From Burkholderiales bacterium (GTDB lineage Bacteria; Pseudomonadota; Gammaproteobacteria; Burkholderiales; Burkholderiaceae_C): a DNA stretch of 64,000 nucleotides. The notes below the pieces were generated by a model. The model ran no database searches and was not told the DNA's origin. It worked only from the letters and a program-made list of their open reading frames with translations. The stretch covers positions 94,747 to 158,746 of the forward strand of contig JAECRL010000011.1 in assembly GCA_016000265.1 (NCBI GenBank). Direction: 5' to 3'. Shown here piece by piece: positions 1-11,233 of this stretch. Both the position numbers and the translations under genes were made by a program. Each line of letters starts with the position of its first letter. Position 1 is the stretch's first letter.

Positions 1-216
1 TTACGCTTGCTCTCGGGCATGAAAGGTGAGGTCTCTGCCACAAAGGCAGACCACGAGACTACTCAGTACATCTCGTACAGGAACTCCCGGCGGCGCTTGA
101 GCATTGTCGAGATGCCCAATCTAAGCCTGCTCTGCTTCATAAGTTCAATGGTCTCCTGCAATAACGCTGGCGCTGAGCACACATCCGTGTGGCTTATGCA
201 GAGCTTTCTTGGAAGG
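1..216 (-). other. Array-distal flank with an unidentified reading-frame tail
   Basis: This is the DNA beyond the oldest end of the CRISPR array. On the minus strand an open frame runs out of the degenerate terminal repeat and stops at 63. Its last part (ending RRREFLYEMY) has a protein-like composition, but I do not recognise a family and see no start codon or ribosome site that belongs to it. It could be the C-terminal remnant of a gene cut by arrival of the CRISPR locus, or chance. A short hairpin (TCTGCC at 34-39 pairing with GGCAGA at 45-50) has no T-run, so I do not call it a terminator. Confidence 0.3.
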
Positions 217-248
217 TCATCAATCTGCGAGCCAGAGGTGGGCGTGAC
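217..248 (-). repeat. Degenerate terminal CRISPR repeat
   Basis: A 32-nt block aligns to the repeat without gaps at about 21 of 32 positions, with the best-kept part GTGGGCGTGAC at its right end. It is separated from the first intact repeat by a 35-nt spacer (249-283), the normal spacing. Decay of the leader-distal repeat is common and fixes the orientation of the array. Confidence 0.85.
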
Positions 249-3200
249 GCCCCGCAAGGCGGCGGCAAGAAGGGCGAGCCACAGTTTCAACCCACGCGCC
301 CGCGATGGGCGCGACCACAAGGAGTACAAGACCCTGCACGCCGTGCCCTGGTTTCAACCCACGCGCCCGCGATGGGCGCGACTGGTGGGAGGTCTTCTCC
401 CCCGATTTTTTGGGTGTTTCAACCCACGCGCCCGCGATGGGCGCGACGTTCCCGCCCCGCCCAGATTCGACGGCAAGCAATCGTTTCAACCCACGCGCCC
501 GCGATGGGCGCGACTGCGGGGCGAAGTCAGGCCGTTGTTGCTGGCGCTGTTTCAACCCACGCGCCCGCGATGGGCGCGACCCCCGACCTGGCCCGGATGG
601 GCGCATCGAGCACGTTTCAACCCACGCGCCCGCGATGGGCGCGACGTGCTGCCAAGCGCACGCTGCTGCTCGGGCAGTTTCAACCCACGCGCCCGCGATG
701 GGCGCGACGCCGAAGAGGCCTGAAAGCACCTAAGAACGCACCAGTTTCAACCCACGCGCCCGCGATGGGCGCGACGGAGCCAAGACCCAGCGCCTGGCGC
801 TGGAGTTCGTTTCAACCCACGCGCCCGCGATGGGCGCGACCGCACGTTCCCGTCCAACACGAAGTCCACCGTGTAGTTTCAACCCACGCGCCCGCGATGG
901 GCGCGACTGGTTGCCTTGATAGACCACCATGTTCGATTCAAGGTTTCAACCCACGCGCCCGCGATGGGCGCGACATTTCTGCAGACATGGTGTGTCCTTT
1001 CTGATCGGTTTCAACCCACGCGCCCGCGATGGGCGCGACACCGCGTACCAGTTCTTGCCCGCGTTGCTGCGCGTGTTTCAACCCACGCGCCCGCGATGGG
1101 CGCGACGTAGATCGCCGTGTAGCCCTCTGCCGCGTAAGACAGTTTCAACCCACGCGCCCGCGATGGGCGCGACCCCACTGCACGTTGTTGCGCAAGTGCA
1201 GGTTTTTGTTTCAACCCACGCGCCCGCGATGGGCGCGACGTTCCGAGAGGTCTATGACTTCGTGCGGATCATGGTTTCAACCCACGCGCCCGCGATGGGC
1301 GCGACCTCGGCACGGTCGCCGCCCTTGGGGGTTCCAACGAAGTTTCAACCCACGCGCCCGCGATGGGCGCGACTGCGGCGTCAGCCAGGCCCCAGCCGCC
1401 GAACCAGTTTCAACCCACGCGCCCGCGATGGGCGCGACACCCCGCCCGCGTCGGTGCCTGCCTCGTATCGGAAGTTTCAACCCACGCGCCCGCGATGGGC
1501 GCGACTTGGAGTGGGTGCGGCGCAACGCCTACACGGGCGTTTCAACCCACGCGCCCGCGATGGGCGCGACCTGGTGGACGATGCGCCTGGCCAAGGACAC
1601 CCAGTTTCAACCCACGCGCCCGCGATGGGCGCGACTCCTCTTCCCAGGTCTCGCCCAGGGTGGTGTTGACGTTTCAACCCACGCGCCCGCGATGGGCGCG
1701 ACATGCCAACTCCGACCACGCCGAACCGCGGATACCAGGTTTCAACCCACGCGCCCGCGATGGGCGCGACTTCCACTCCATCGCTCGCTGGTTCGGCGGC
1801 GGCCGGTTTCAACCCACGCGCCCGCGATGGGCGCGACGATCACCGCCCTGGAACGGCAAGGCCGCGTCGATGTTTCAACCCACGCGCCCGCGATGGGCGC
1901 GACTTCGCCTGTTCGCGCAGGGTGTTCAGGTTCACCTGTTTCAACCCACGCGCCCGCGATGGGCGCGACTGGGCCGCCAGGCCGAGCGTTTGATTCAGAG
2001 CCTGCGTTTCAACCCACGCGCCCGCGATGGGCGCGACCGTGACAGGCGGTTGCCCGATGGCCTGAAATTGGCGTTTCAACCCACGCGCCCGCGATGGGCG
2101 CGACGCCGCCTCTCCCGTGTATTGGCGCCGCATGTAAAAGTTTCAACCCACGCGCCCGCGATGGGCGCGACGTCCGCACACCTCGGGGGTGTAGCAGGTG
2201 GGCAGGTTTCAACCCACGCGCCCGCGATGGGCGCGACGCGAAGCCCTGAAACTGGCCGCCGCCGAACAGGCGGGTTTCAACCCACGCGCCCGCGATGGGC
2301 GCGACGCGCGGCGTTCATGCTTGGATCACCCAGGCCACCGTTTCAACCCACGCGCCCGCGATGGGCGCGACGCCCTGCCCTTCTACGACGCCGAGAAGTT
2401 CAAGCAGTTTCAACCCACGCGCCCGCGATGGGCGCGACCCCTGGCCCGCCCGCTGGCCGAGCAGATCATCGGTGTTTCAACCCACGCGCCCGCGATGGGC
2501 GCGACCTGGCCCCGGCCATTGCCCAACAGGCCGCAGTGGCCGTTTCAACCCACGCGCCCGCGATGGGCGCGACGCCATGCGTCAAAGCCGACATTGAGGC
2601 CATCCGGGCCGTTTCAACCCACGCGCCCGCGATGGGCGCGACGCTTCCGCAGTAGCAGACCAGGACCAGAGGCGCGTTTCAACCCACGCGCCCGCGATGG
2701 GCGCGACGTCGAAGCGATCGCCACAGTGCGCACACGGCACATGGTTTCAACCCACGCGCCCGCGATGGGCGCGACCCGCTGGCGTCAACCCCATCACGCA
2801 GCTCCACGAAGTTTCAACCCACGCGCCCGCGATGGGCGCGACCACCGACGACTGACATGACCGACCTCATCAAAACCGTTTCAACCCACGCGCCCGCGAT
2901 GGGCGCGACAGCAACGCGAGTTGAAGCGCGAAAACCGGGAGCTGTTTCAACCCACGCGCCCGCGATGGGCGCGACTGCTCATCGAGGGTTGACCATGCGC
3001 ACAGAACTGTTTCAACCCACGCGCCCGCGATGGGCGCGACGTCGGGGCGGCTGGACATCACCGATGCCTACAAAATGTTTCAACCCACGCGCCCGCGATG
3101 GGCGCGACAATGCGGGGGCACATGGCGCGATCAGGTTAGACGTTTCAACCCACGCGCCCGCGATGGGCGCGACATCAAGACCGGGCTGCCCATGGTCATG

Positions 3201-5379
3201 ACCGACCAGTTTCAACCCACGCGCCCGCGATGGGCGCGACTCCATCACGAAGGCCACGATCAGCGAGATCGTCGTGTTTCAACCCACGCGCCCGCGATGG
3301 GCGCGACTCGACCAGGTCAACCAAATCCAGCAGGCCCAAGACGTTTCAACCCACGCGCCCGCGATGGGCGCGACAGCGTGGCGCGGCCCAGGGTGATGTG
3401 GTTCTTGTGGGTTTCAACCCACGCGCCCGCGATGGGCGCGACACCAAGCTGGCCAACGACTCCGCGTCCATCGCCCTGTTTCAACCCACGCGCCCGCGAT
3501 GGGCGCGACGTTGCGCTCCCTCATGGAGTCGGCCCCGTACCTGATGTTTCAACCCACGCGCCCGCGATGGGCGCGACCCGCCTGAGCGCCTTGGCCAACA
3601 CCGAGGTGCAGTTTCAACCCACGCGCCCGCGATGGGCGCGACGGTCTGAGCCCTTCGCCTCCCAGGTCAATGCCGGGTTTCAACCCACGCGCCCGCGATG
3701 GGCGCGACAATCCCATGAATGCATCCTGTGTGCGCTCATTGGAGTTTCAACCCACGCGCCCGCGATGGGCGCGACCGCCGGCCGACTTGTCCTGATAGCG
3801 CGTCATCGTGTTGTTTCAACCCACGCGCCCGCGATGGGCGCGACACCGAGCCGCCATCCAAGCCCTTGGCGAACAGCTCGTTTCAACCCACGCGCCCGCG
3901 ATGGGCGCGACTTGGAAGGCCATCTGCACCTCCACGCCGATGAGGTGTTTCAACCCACGCGCCCGCGATGGGCGCGACCGGCAACCCGGTCAGCGGCCAG
4001 ACCTGGCGTCAGATGTTTCAACCCACGCGCCCGCGATGGGCGCGACAGGGCCACCGTGGCCAGCCGGTCACCCTGGGCGCCGTTTCAACCCACGCGCCCG
4101 CGATGGGCGCGACGACGCTACTCGCCAGCGCCTCACTGGTGTTGACGTTTCAACCCACGCGCCCGCGATGGGCGCGACTGGACGAGCTGGACGGCTTCGA
4201 CGCCGACGTCGAGTTTCAACCCACGCGCCCGCGATGGGCGCGACATGTCGTCGCTGTCGTTGATGTAGCAGCTCACTTGTTTCAACCCACGCGCCCGCGA
4301 TGGGCGCGACGCCGACCTGGGAAGGTCGCGCCGCCTGCGCACAGTTTCAACCCACGCGCCCGCGATGGGCGCGACCTCGCGCGCCACGCTGCGAAACGAG
4401 TCGCCCGCGTCGTTTCAACCCACGCGCCCGCGATGGGCGCGACATCCTCGCTATTGTTGCGCTGGCCGTCCTGGCTGTTTCAACCCACGCGCCCGCGATG
4501 GGCGCGACGAGGCCCGGCTGGACAGGATGGCGTGGTTGTAATCTGGTTTCAACCCACGCGCCCGCGATGGGCGCGACCGGCGCCAGGTGCTCGAGGCCTT
4601 CGGTGTCGGCGAGTTTCAACCCACGCGCCCGCGATGGGCGCGACCAGCGTCTGGATTACACGCAAAGGTACATCAAATGTTTCAACCCACGCGCCCGCGA
4701 TGGGCGCGACGCGACCAACCTGGGCTTTCGTCATTGGCACCAGCACGTTTCAACCCACGCGCCCGCGATGGGCGCGACTGTTTGGCCTGACCTACCTGTC
4801 GGCGGAGGGCTATGTTTCAACCCACGCGCCCGCGATGGGCGCGACCTTGTCAGCACGCCGCGCTCGGCCGAATCCTGGATTGTTTCAACCCACGCGCCCG
4901 CGATGGGCGCGACTAACGACTGCCATGCCAACTCCCCCCATCGAGATGTTTCAACCCACGCGCCCGCGATGGGCGCGACGGCAGCCTCATCAGCACGGCC
5001 TTGCCGCTCAAGCGTTTCAACCCACGCGCCCGCGATGGGCGCGACTTCACCAACGGCGTGGCGCGCTACACCCCAGGCCTGTTTCAACCCACGCGCCCGC
5101 GATGGGCGCGACATCAGCCCGCACAGCATGCAGGCCAGGCAGCGCATGTTTCAACCCACGCGCCCGCGATGGGCGCGACATCCACATGGTGGCGCCCGCC
5201 TTGGGGCTGCAGTGTTTCAACCCACGCGCCCGCGATGGGCGCGACCCTGCTTGCATGGGGCGGTCCTTGGGGGGTTAGACGTTTCAACCCACGCGCCCGC
5301 GATGGGCGCGACAGGCCCGGGTCGAGCTCATGCGCAAGGCCCAGGAGGTTTCAACCCACGCGCCCGCGATGGGCGCGAC
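217..5379 (-). CRISPR. Type I-C CRISPR array, 77 intact repeats plus one degenerate terminal repeat
   Basis: Repeats are 32 nt. Read on the plus strand they begin GTTTCAACCCAC and end GGGCGCGAC; the first intact one is at 284-315 and the last at 5348-5379. I located 77 starts and saw no variant copy. Spacers are 31 to 37 nt, mostly 33 to 35. The transcribed strand is minus: the crRNA-sense repeat begins GTCGCGCCC, ends TGGGTTGAAAC and folds into a 7-bp GC stem (CGCGCCC/GGGCGCG). The last 11 nt give the expected Cas5d 5' handle. The leader lies at the cas2 end, so the newest spacers are around 5246-5347 and the oldest near 249. Several spacers read through as coding sequence or contain stop-start junctions, as expected of compact phage genomes. 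I saw no duplicated spacer by eye. Confidence 0.99.
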
Positions 5380-5560
5380 GCGGTGTTTATAAACCATTGA
5401 CGGAAAAGAAAAAAAGGATCCGCATCTGCGAACCCTTCTCCACAAACCCAGCCTCGGCTCGCCGATCACGCTCAATCAGCTTTGCTCACATCAAAATCAA
5501 CATGTTAAAGAGCTGCGAACCTCAGAGCGTCAAACAAACCACTTGAGGTTCGCAAGACCA
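5380..5560 (-). promoter_or_regulatory. CRISPR leader and probable array promoter
   Basis: This 181-nt non-coding stretch lies between the cas2 stop and the first repeat. Next to the array it is AT-rich, with a T-run and TTTATAAAC on the minus strand. A possible array promoter on minus is TTGACG (plus 5528-5533) followed 18 nt later by TTTAAC (5504-5509). An 11-bp inverted repeat brackets the -35 position, and a third partial copy of its core (GGTTCGCAG on minus) lies near 5425-5433. The leader should contain the signals for Cas1-Cas2 integration. Which motif does what is inference. Confidence 0.75.
5514..5554. repeat. 11-bp inverted repeat in the CRISPR leader
   Basis: Arms TGCGAACCTCA (5514-5524) and TGAGGTTCGCA (5544-5554) are exact reverse complements separated by 19 nt. 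The left arm falls between the putative -35 and -10 elements of the array promoter. This could be an operator or an integration-complex site; no protein can be named from sequence. Confidence 0.7.
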
Positions 5561-5851
5561 TCAAAGAATCAATGGCGCGTGGAGGTCCAGCACAGCTTTT
5601 GCCCCAACGTGCTCTACCTTGTTCTGCCAGTTCTTGCCCAGGTAATAAAAACGCAAGCTGTCCGTTGTCGGCTCAATGATCGACGTCAGCTCAGCCTTCA
5701 ACTGTACCCACCGCGCTGGCTCCAGCTCAATCTCGAACACCGAGAACTGCACCCGCTGCCCGAGGTTCAGACAGGCTTTCGCGATCCGCCGCAAGCGCCT
5801 GGCACCCGCTTTGTCTTGGGTGCTCACGTCGTAGCTGACCAAAACCATCAT
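5561..5851 (-). CDS. cas2: CRISPR-associated endoribonuclease/integration factor Cas2
   Basis: This 96-residue protein has the usual Cas2 length. It opens MMVLVSYDVST, the first beta strand of the ferredoxin-like fold with the conserved aspartate (D9). With Cas1 it forms the integrase that inserts new spacers at the leader end of the array; Cas2 is the dimeric bridge. It is the last gene of the cas operon, 9 nt after cas1, and abuts the leader. The family assignment is secure from size, motif and position. Confidence 0.97.
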   Translation of the reverse strand: MMVLVSYDVSTQDKAGARRLRRIAKACLNLGQRVQFSVFEIELEPARWVQLKAELTSIIEPTTDSLRFYYLGKNWQNKVEHVGAKAVLDLHAPLIL

Positions 5852-5860
5852 GTGCCTAGC

Positions 5861-6901
5861 TCACTTCCACAAAAACGGCGGATAGCCATCAATGTCGCCA
5901 CGCAGGTGCCTGGCCATCAACTGCGCCTGAAGAAATGGGAACAGCCCGATCGGTGCCTTTTCATCCAGGAAGACGTGTCGAAGCTCTTCGCGCTTGCGCT
6001 CCTGATAGGCCGTCAGCACGACCTTGCGCGAGTCTTCCTTCAACAGCACAGCGCCGTTGTCCATCGTCTGGAAGTCCTTGGATGTGAGCTGCTTCAAGTT
6101 GATGAGCGAAAGCGCCAACCTGTCCGCCAGCAGGGGCCGGAACTCTTCCAGCAGATCCAGCGCCAGGCTGGGGCGCCCTGGCCTGTCACGGTGAAGGAAG
6201 CCCACCGCTGGATCCAGCCCCACGCTTTCCAAGGCCGATCTGCAGTCATGCGTGATCAAGGTGTACAGGAAGGACAGCAAGGCATTGACCGCATCCATCG
6301 GAGGCCTGCGGCTGCGCCCTTTGAAGCGCATGGCGGGCTCGTTGCTGCGGATCAGGTGGTCAAACACGCCAAAGTAGCTCTGTGCGGCCCCGCCTTCCAG
6401 CCCGCGCAGCACGTCGAGTGTCGCTTCGCTCTGCACCTTGTCCATGATGCGGTCCAAGCGTTTGTGCGCATGCGTGAGCGCCGCCTTGTCTTCATCTGTC
6501 AGCTTGTCGGCATGGTCGCGCAAGCCACGCCCCAGCACCGCCCGTTGGTTGTGCAGCTTGCCCACCAGGATGTTCTGCACGATCTGGGCGCAGCGGGCGG
6601 GGTCATCCGTACGCCGGTATTGCTCTCGCCGCAACAACACATTGCCCGATACGGGCCCTTCAACCCTGGCCTGAAATCGCCCGTTCATCGACAGATACGA
6701 CACGGTGATGCCTTGCTCTGCGCAATAGCCCATCAAGGGTGGCGAGACCATCACGCGCCCGAGGCAAACAAGCCCCTCCAACATGTGAACAGGCAGGCGC
6801 GCACGGGTTTCGCCGTCCACGTCCATGACGATGTTGGCGCCGTCCTTGTGCAGCCAGGCCCCTTCGGTCGTCACGTACAGAGTGTTGAGTTGACGCCGCA
6901 T
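5861..6901 (-). CDS. cas1: CRISPR-associated endonuclease/integrase Cas1 (type I-C)
   Basis: This 346-residue protein is the metal-dependent integrase that, with Cas2, joins prespacers to the first repeat. It has the N-terminal beta domain (RRQLNTLYVTTEGAWL) and an alpha-helical catalytic domain. The active-site glutamate is in LEGGAAQSYF (about residue 170), the histidine in GFLHRDRPGRPSLALDL (about 235), and an acidic residue lies in DLLEEFRP. Start and stop are tightly packed: 3 nt separate it from cas4 and 9 nt from cas2. All expected residues are present, so adaptation is probably functional. The array has no obvious decay apart from its distal end. Confidence 0.98.
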   Translation of the reverse strand: MRRQLNTLYVTTEGAWLHKDGANIVMDVDGETRARLPVHMLEGLVCLGRVMVSPPLMGYCAEQGITVSYLSMNGRFQARVEGPVSGNVLLRREQYRRTDDPARCAQIVQNILVGKLHNQRAVLGRGLRDHADKLTDEDKAALTHAHKRLDRIMDKVQSEATLDVLRGLEGGAAQSYFGVFDHLIRSNEPAMRFKGRSRRPPMDAVNALLSFLYTLITHDCRSALESVGLDPAVGFLHRDRPGRPSLALDLLEEFRPLLADRLALSLINLKQLTSKDFQTMDNGAVLLKEDSRKVVLTAYQERKREELRHVFLDEKAPIGLFPFLQAQLMARHLRGDIDGYPPFLWK

Positions 6902-6904
6902 GGC

Positions 6905-7552
6905 TCATTCGCCTTTCAGTTGCGCACGCAACCAGTGCTGCACAGATTCACCCCGGTGGAGCAGGCGCGGCTGACACAGGTCGAGCAGGGAACAGTTGTC
7001 GCAGAGCTTGGCCGAGTACGCGGCCGAAGGCGTGCGCCCACTTGCCACCATGGCCCGTGTGGCTTCGATGGTTTGGCAAGTCAATGCCCGCAAGGCCTCA
7101 TCGAAGGGCACCACGGTGCGTCTGCGCGTTTCACCGTAGTACAGCGCCCCTTCGGGGATCTGGCAGCTCAGCATGTGCTCCAGGCACAAGGCCTGGGCAC
7201 ACAGTTGCACTTCGTCGGCTTGATGCGCCTTGGGCCGCCCGCGCTTGTATTCCACCGGGTAGGGGCGCTCTGCGGCGTCATCACCCATGTGGAACTCGAC
7301 CACATCGGCCACCCCCGTGATTCCCAGCAGAGGCTGGGCCAGGGGCATGGCGGTGACGGTGCGAACGCCTTTGCGACGCTCCATCTTGGGCTTGTCGGCC
7401 TTGTCATGCAGCAGGCGCCCTTCAGCGGTGTGCTGGCTTTCTGCCCACAGTTGCTCCACATGAATCAGCGCACATTGCCGTGGGCAATACAGGAAATGCT
7501 GCAAGGCCGAGATGGGGATCGGTGCTTCGTCATCCATGCCCATGCTCCCCAA
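6905..7552 (-). CDS. cas4: CRISPR-associated Cas4 exonuclease
   Basis: Cas4 is a RecB-type Fe-S nuclease that trims prespacers and selects those carrying the right PAM. This 215-residue protein shows the cluster cysteines at both ends (YCPRQCALIH near residue 22, and LCDNCSLLDLC near residue 190). The catalytic aspartate is in GVADVVEF and the E-x-K motif in YPVEYKRGRPK. The start is uncertain by five codons, since MGSMGMDDE offers ATG codons at residues 1, 4 and 6. It sits 17 nt behind cas7 and 3 nt ahead of cas1. Type I-C loci characteristically carry a separate cas4 here. Confidence 0.97.
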   Translation of the reverse strand: MGSMGMDDEAPIPISALQHFLYCPRQCALIHVEQLWAESQHTAEGRLLHDKADKPKMERRKGVRTVTAMPLAQPLLGITGVADVVEFHMGDDAAERPYPVEYKRGRPKAHQADEVQLCAQALCLEHMLSCQIPEGALYYGETRRRTVVPFDEALRALTCQTIEATRAMVASGRTPSAAYSAKLCDNCSLLDLCQPRLLHRGESVQHWLRAQLKGE

Positions 7553-7569
7553 GTCGCCTCACATCTTGA

Positions 7570-8459
7570 TCACAGCAGTTCGTGCAAGGTCACGCCCGAT
7601 GGCAGCGCATCGCGCTTGACCGACACCTGGTAGTCCGTGAAGGCCCGGGCCGGGCCATCGGCTGGCGTCTTCAGAGGCGTGACATCGATGGCGTCAAAGA
7701 GCTTGTGAGCCGGGGCGTTGCCCATGGCGCTTTCGTGCTCGAACACGAAGAGCTTGCGGGCCGCCATCTCGCCACGCGCTGCCGAGCGGTCGTGCTCAAA
7801 CATGTTGATGAGCGATTGCCACAGCAGGCTCAGGTCACTGTTAGAAAAGCCTGTGCGCTCGGCCAGCTTGGCCGACACAAAGCCATGCACGCGGTACAGG
7901 CCATAGGGGATGATGTGCTTGCGCCCCATGGTGCGGTTGTCGCCGCTTTGGTCTTCCGCTTCTTTTTGCGTGGTGACGGCCATGCGGGTGATGGACACCT
8001 CGATGGGCACGACCGGGTCAATGGATGTGGCGAAAGCCAGTTGCACGGGCCCACGCACCTGGCCAGCATTCACGCCCGTGGTCATGACAGCACCAAACGC
8101 GCGGATGTCAAAGAAGTTGCTGCACATCCAGGCGGTCAACTCACGCGCCTTGGCCTCGTCTTTGGGCAGCTTCTTGAGTTCGTCTGCGGTTTCCTTTTCC
8201 AGGCCCACAGCCTTGCGCCCGATGGCGTGCTGGTTGTTCAGCACGGCCTTCTCTTGCATGTAGATCGCGAAGCCTTCGTTGTCGCCCTTGTCCAGCGTCA
8301 CGTAGTTGCGGATCTTGCGCTTGAGGCACACGTCCGTCACGAGGCCCTTGTTGGTCTCAGGGTCCAGGCGCGGCAGGTTGCCCGCATCCGGGTCGCCATT
8401 GGGGTTGCCGTTGGTGACGTCAAACAGAAAGACGAATTCGTGGCGGTGTGTGATCGCGC

Positions 8460-8463
<4 letters not shown>
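7570..8463 (-). CDS. cas7: Cas7 (Csd2) Cascade backbone subunit
   Basis: This 297-residue RAMP-fold protein polymerises along the crRNA spacer to form the spine of the type I-C Cascade complex. The N-terminus ([21 protein letters not shown]) is the signature of the Csd2/Csh2 family. The later [25 protein letters not shown] block is also typical. Its ATG overlaps the cas8c stop as ATGA, so the two are translationally coupled. Length is normal for the family. Confidence 0.97.
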
Positions 8464-11045
<2,582 letters not shown>

Positions 11046-11086
11046 TGCGCAAACGCACGCCGGACAAGAGCTGGCGCCCATCTAAC

Positions 11087-11118
11087 GTTTCAACCCACGC
11101 CACTCAAAAATTGGCGAG
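11087..11118 (-). repeat. Degenerate CRISPR repeat 1 of the crRNA-like RNA
   Basis: On plus it starts with the same 14 bases as the array repeat (GTTTCAACCCACGC) and then diverges into an A-rich loop, keeping TTGGCGAG at the far end. The divergent loop and shortened stem, with the 5' handle intact, suggest selection for Cas5d/Cascade loading but against recombination with the array or spacer acquisition. Confidence 0.85.
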
Positions 11119-11150
11119 CCACTCCAACCTGATTTCTTTCTCTTGTGTGC

Positions 11151-11179
11151 AATGTAAGTTCAAATTTCGGAAGCGTCAA
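11151..11179 (-). promoter_or_regulatory. Sigma-70 type promoter for the crRNA-like RNA and/or cas5d onward
   Basis: On minus the -35 is TTGACG (plus 11174-11179) and the -10 is TACATT (11151-11156), spaced exactly 17 nt. Transcription would start near 11144, about 25 nt before degenerate repeat 1. It could drive only the small RNA or also read into cas5d. Confidence 0.65.
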
Positions 11180-11196
11180 CTGACATGCAACACTCG

Positions 11197-11212
11197 CAGC
11201 AACAAGTTGCTG
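11197..11212. repeat. Short inverted repeat between cas3 and the small-RNA promoter
   Basis: Arms CAGCAAC and GTTGCTG flank a 2-nt centre, about 18 nt upstream of the -35 element. The site overlaps the region that a Cascade bound at the seed match (11215-11228) would cover. It may be an operator; no binding protein can be named. Confidence 0.4.
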
Positions 11213-11233
11213 TAGCTCAACTAACGAACTAAT

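Noticed and set aside
1636..4146. Two spacers (1636-1670 and 4114-4146) sharing the end GGTGTTGAC, and two others ending GGTTAGAC
   Set aside because: Shared ends are 8-9 nt and the rest of each spacer differs, so this could be chance; not enough for overlapping protospacers.
7..5546. Many long open frames across the array with repeated peptides such as FNPRARDGRD, VSTHAPAMGAT, FQPTRPRWAR or VAPIAGAWVET
   Set aside because: They are the six translations of the 32-nt CRISPR repeat; spacers supply the rest. No starts, ribosome sites or natural ends.
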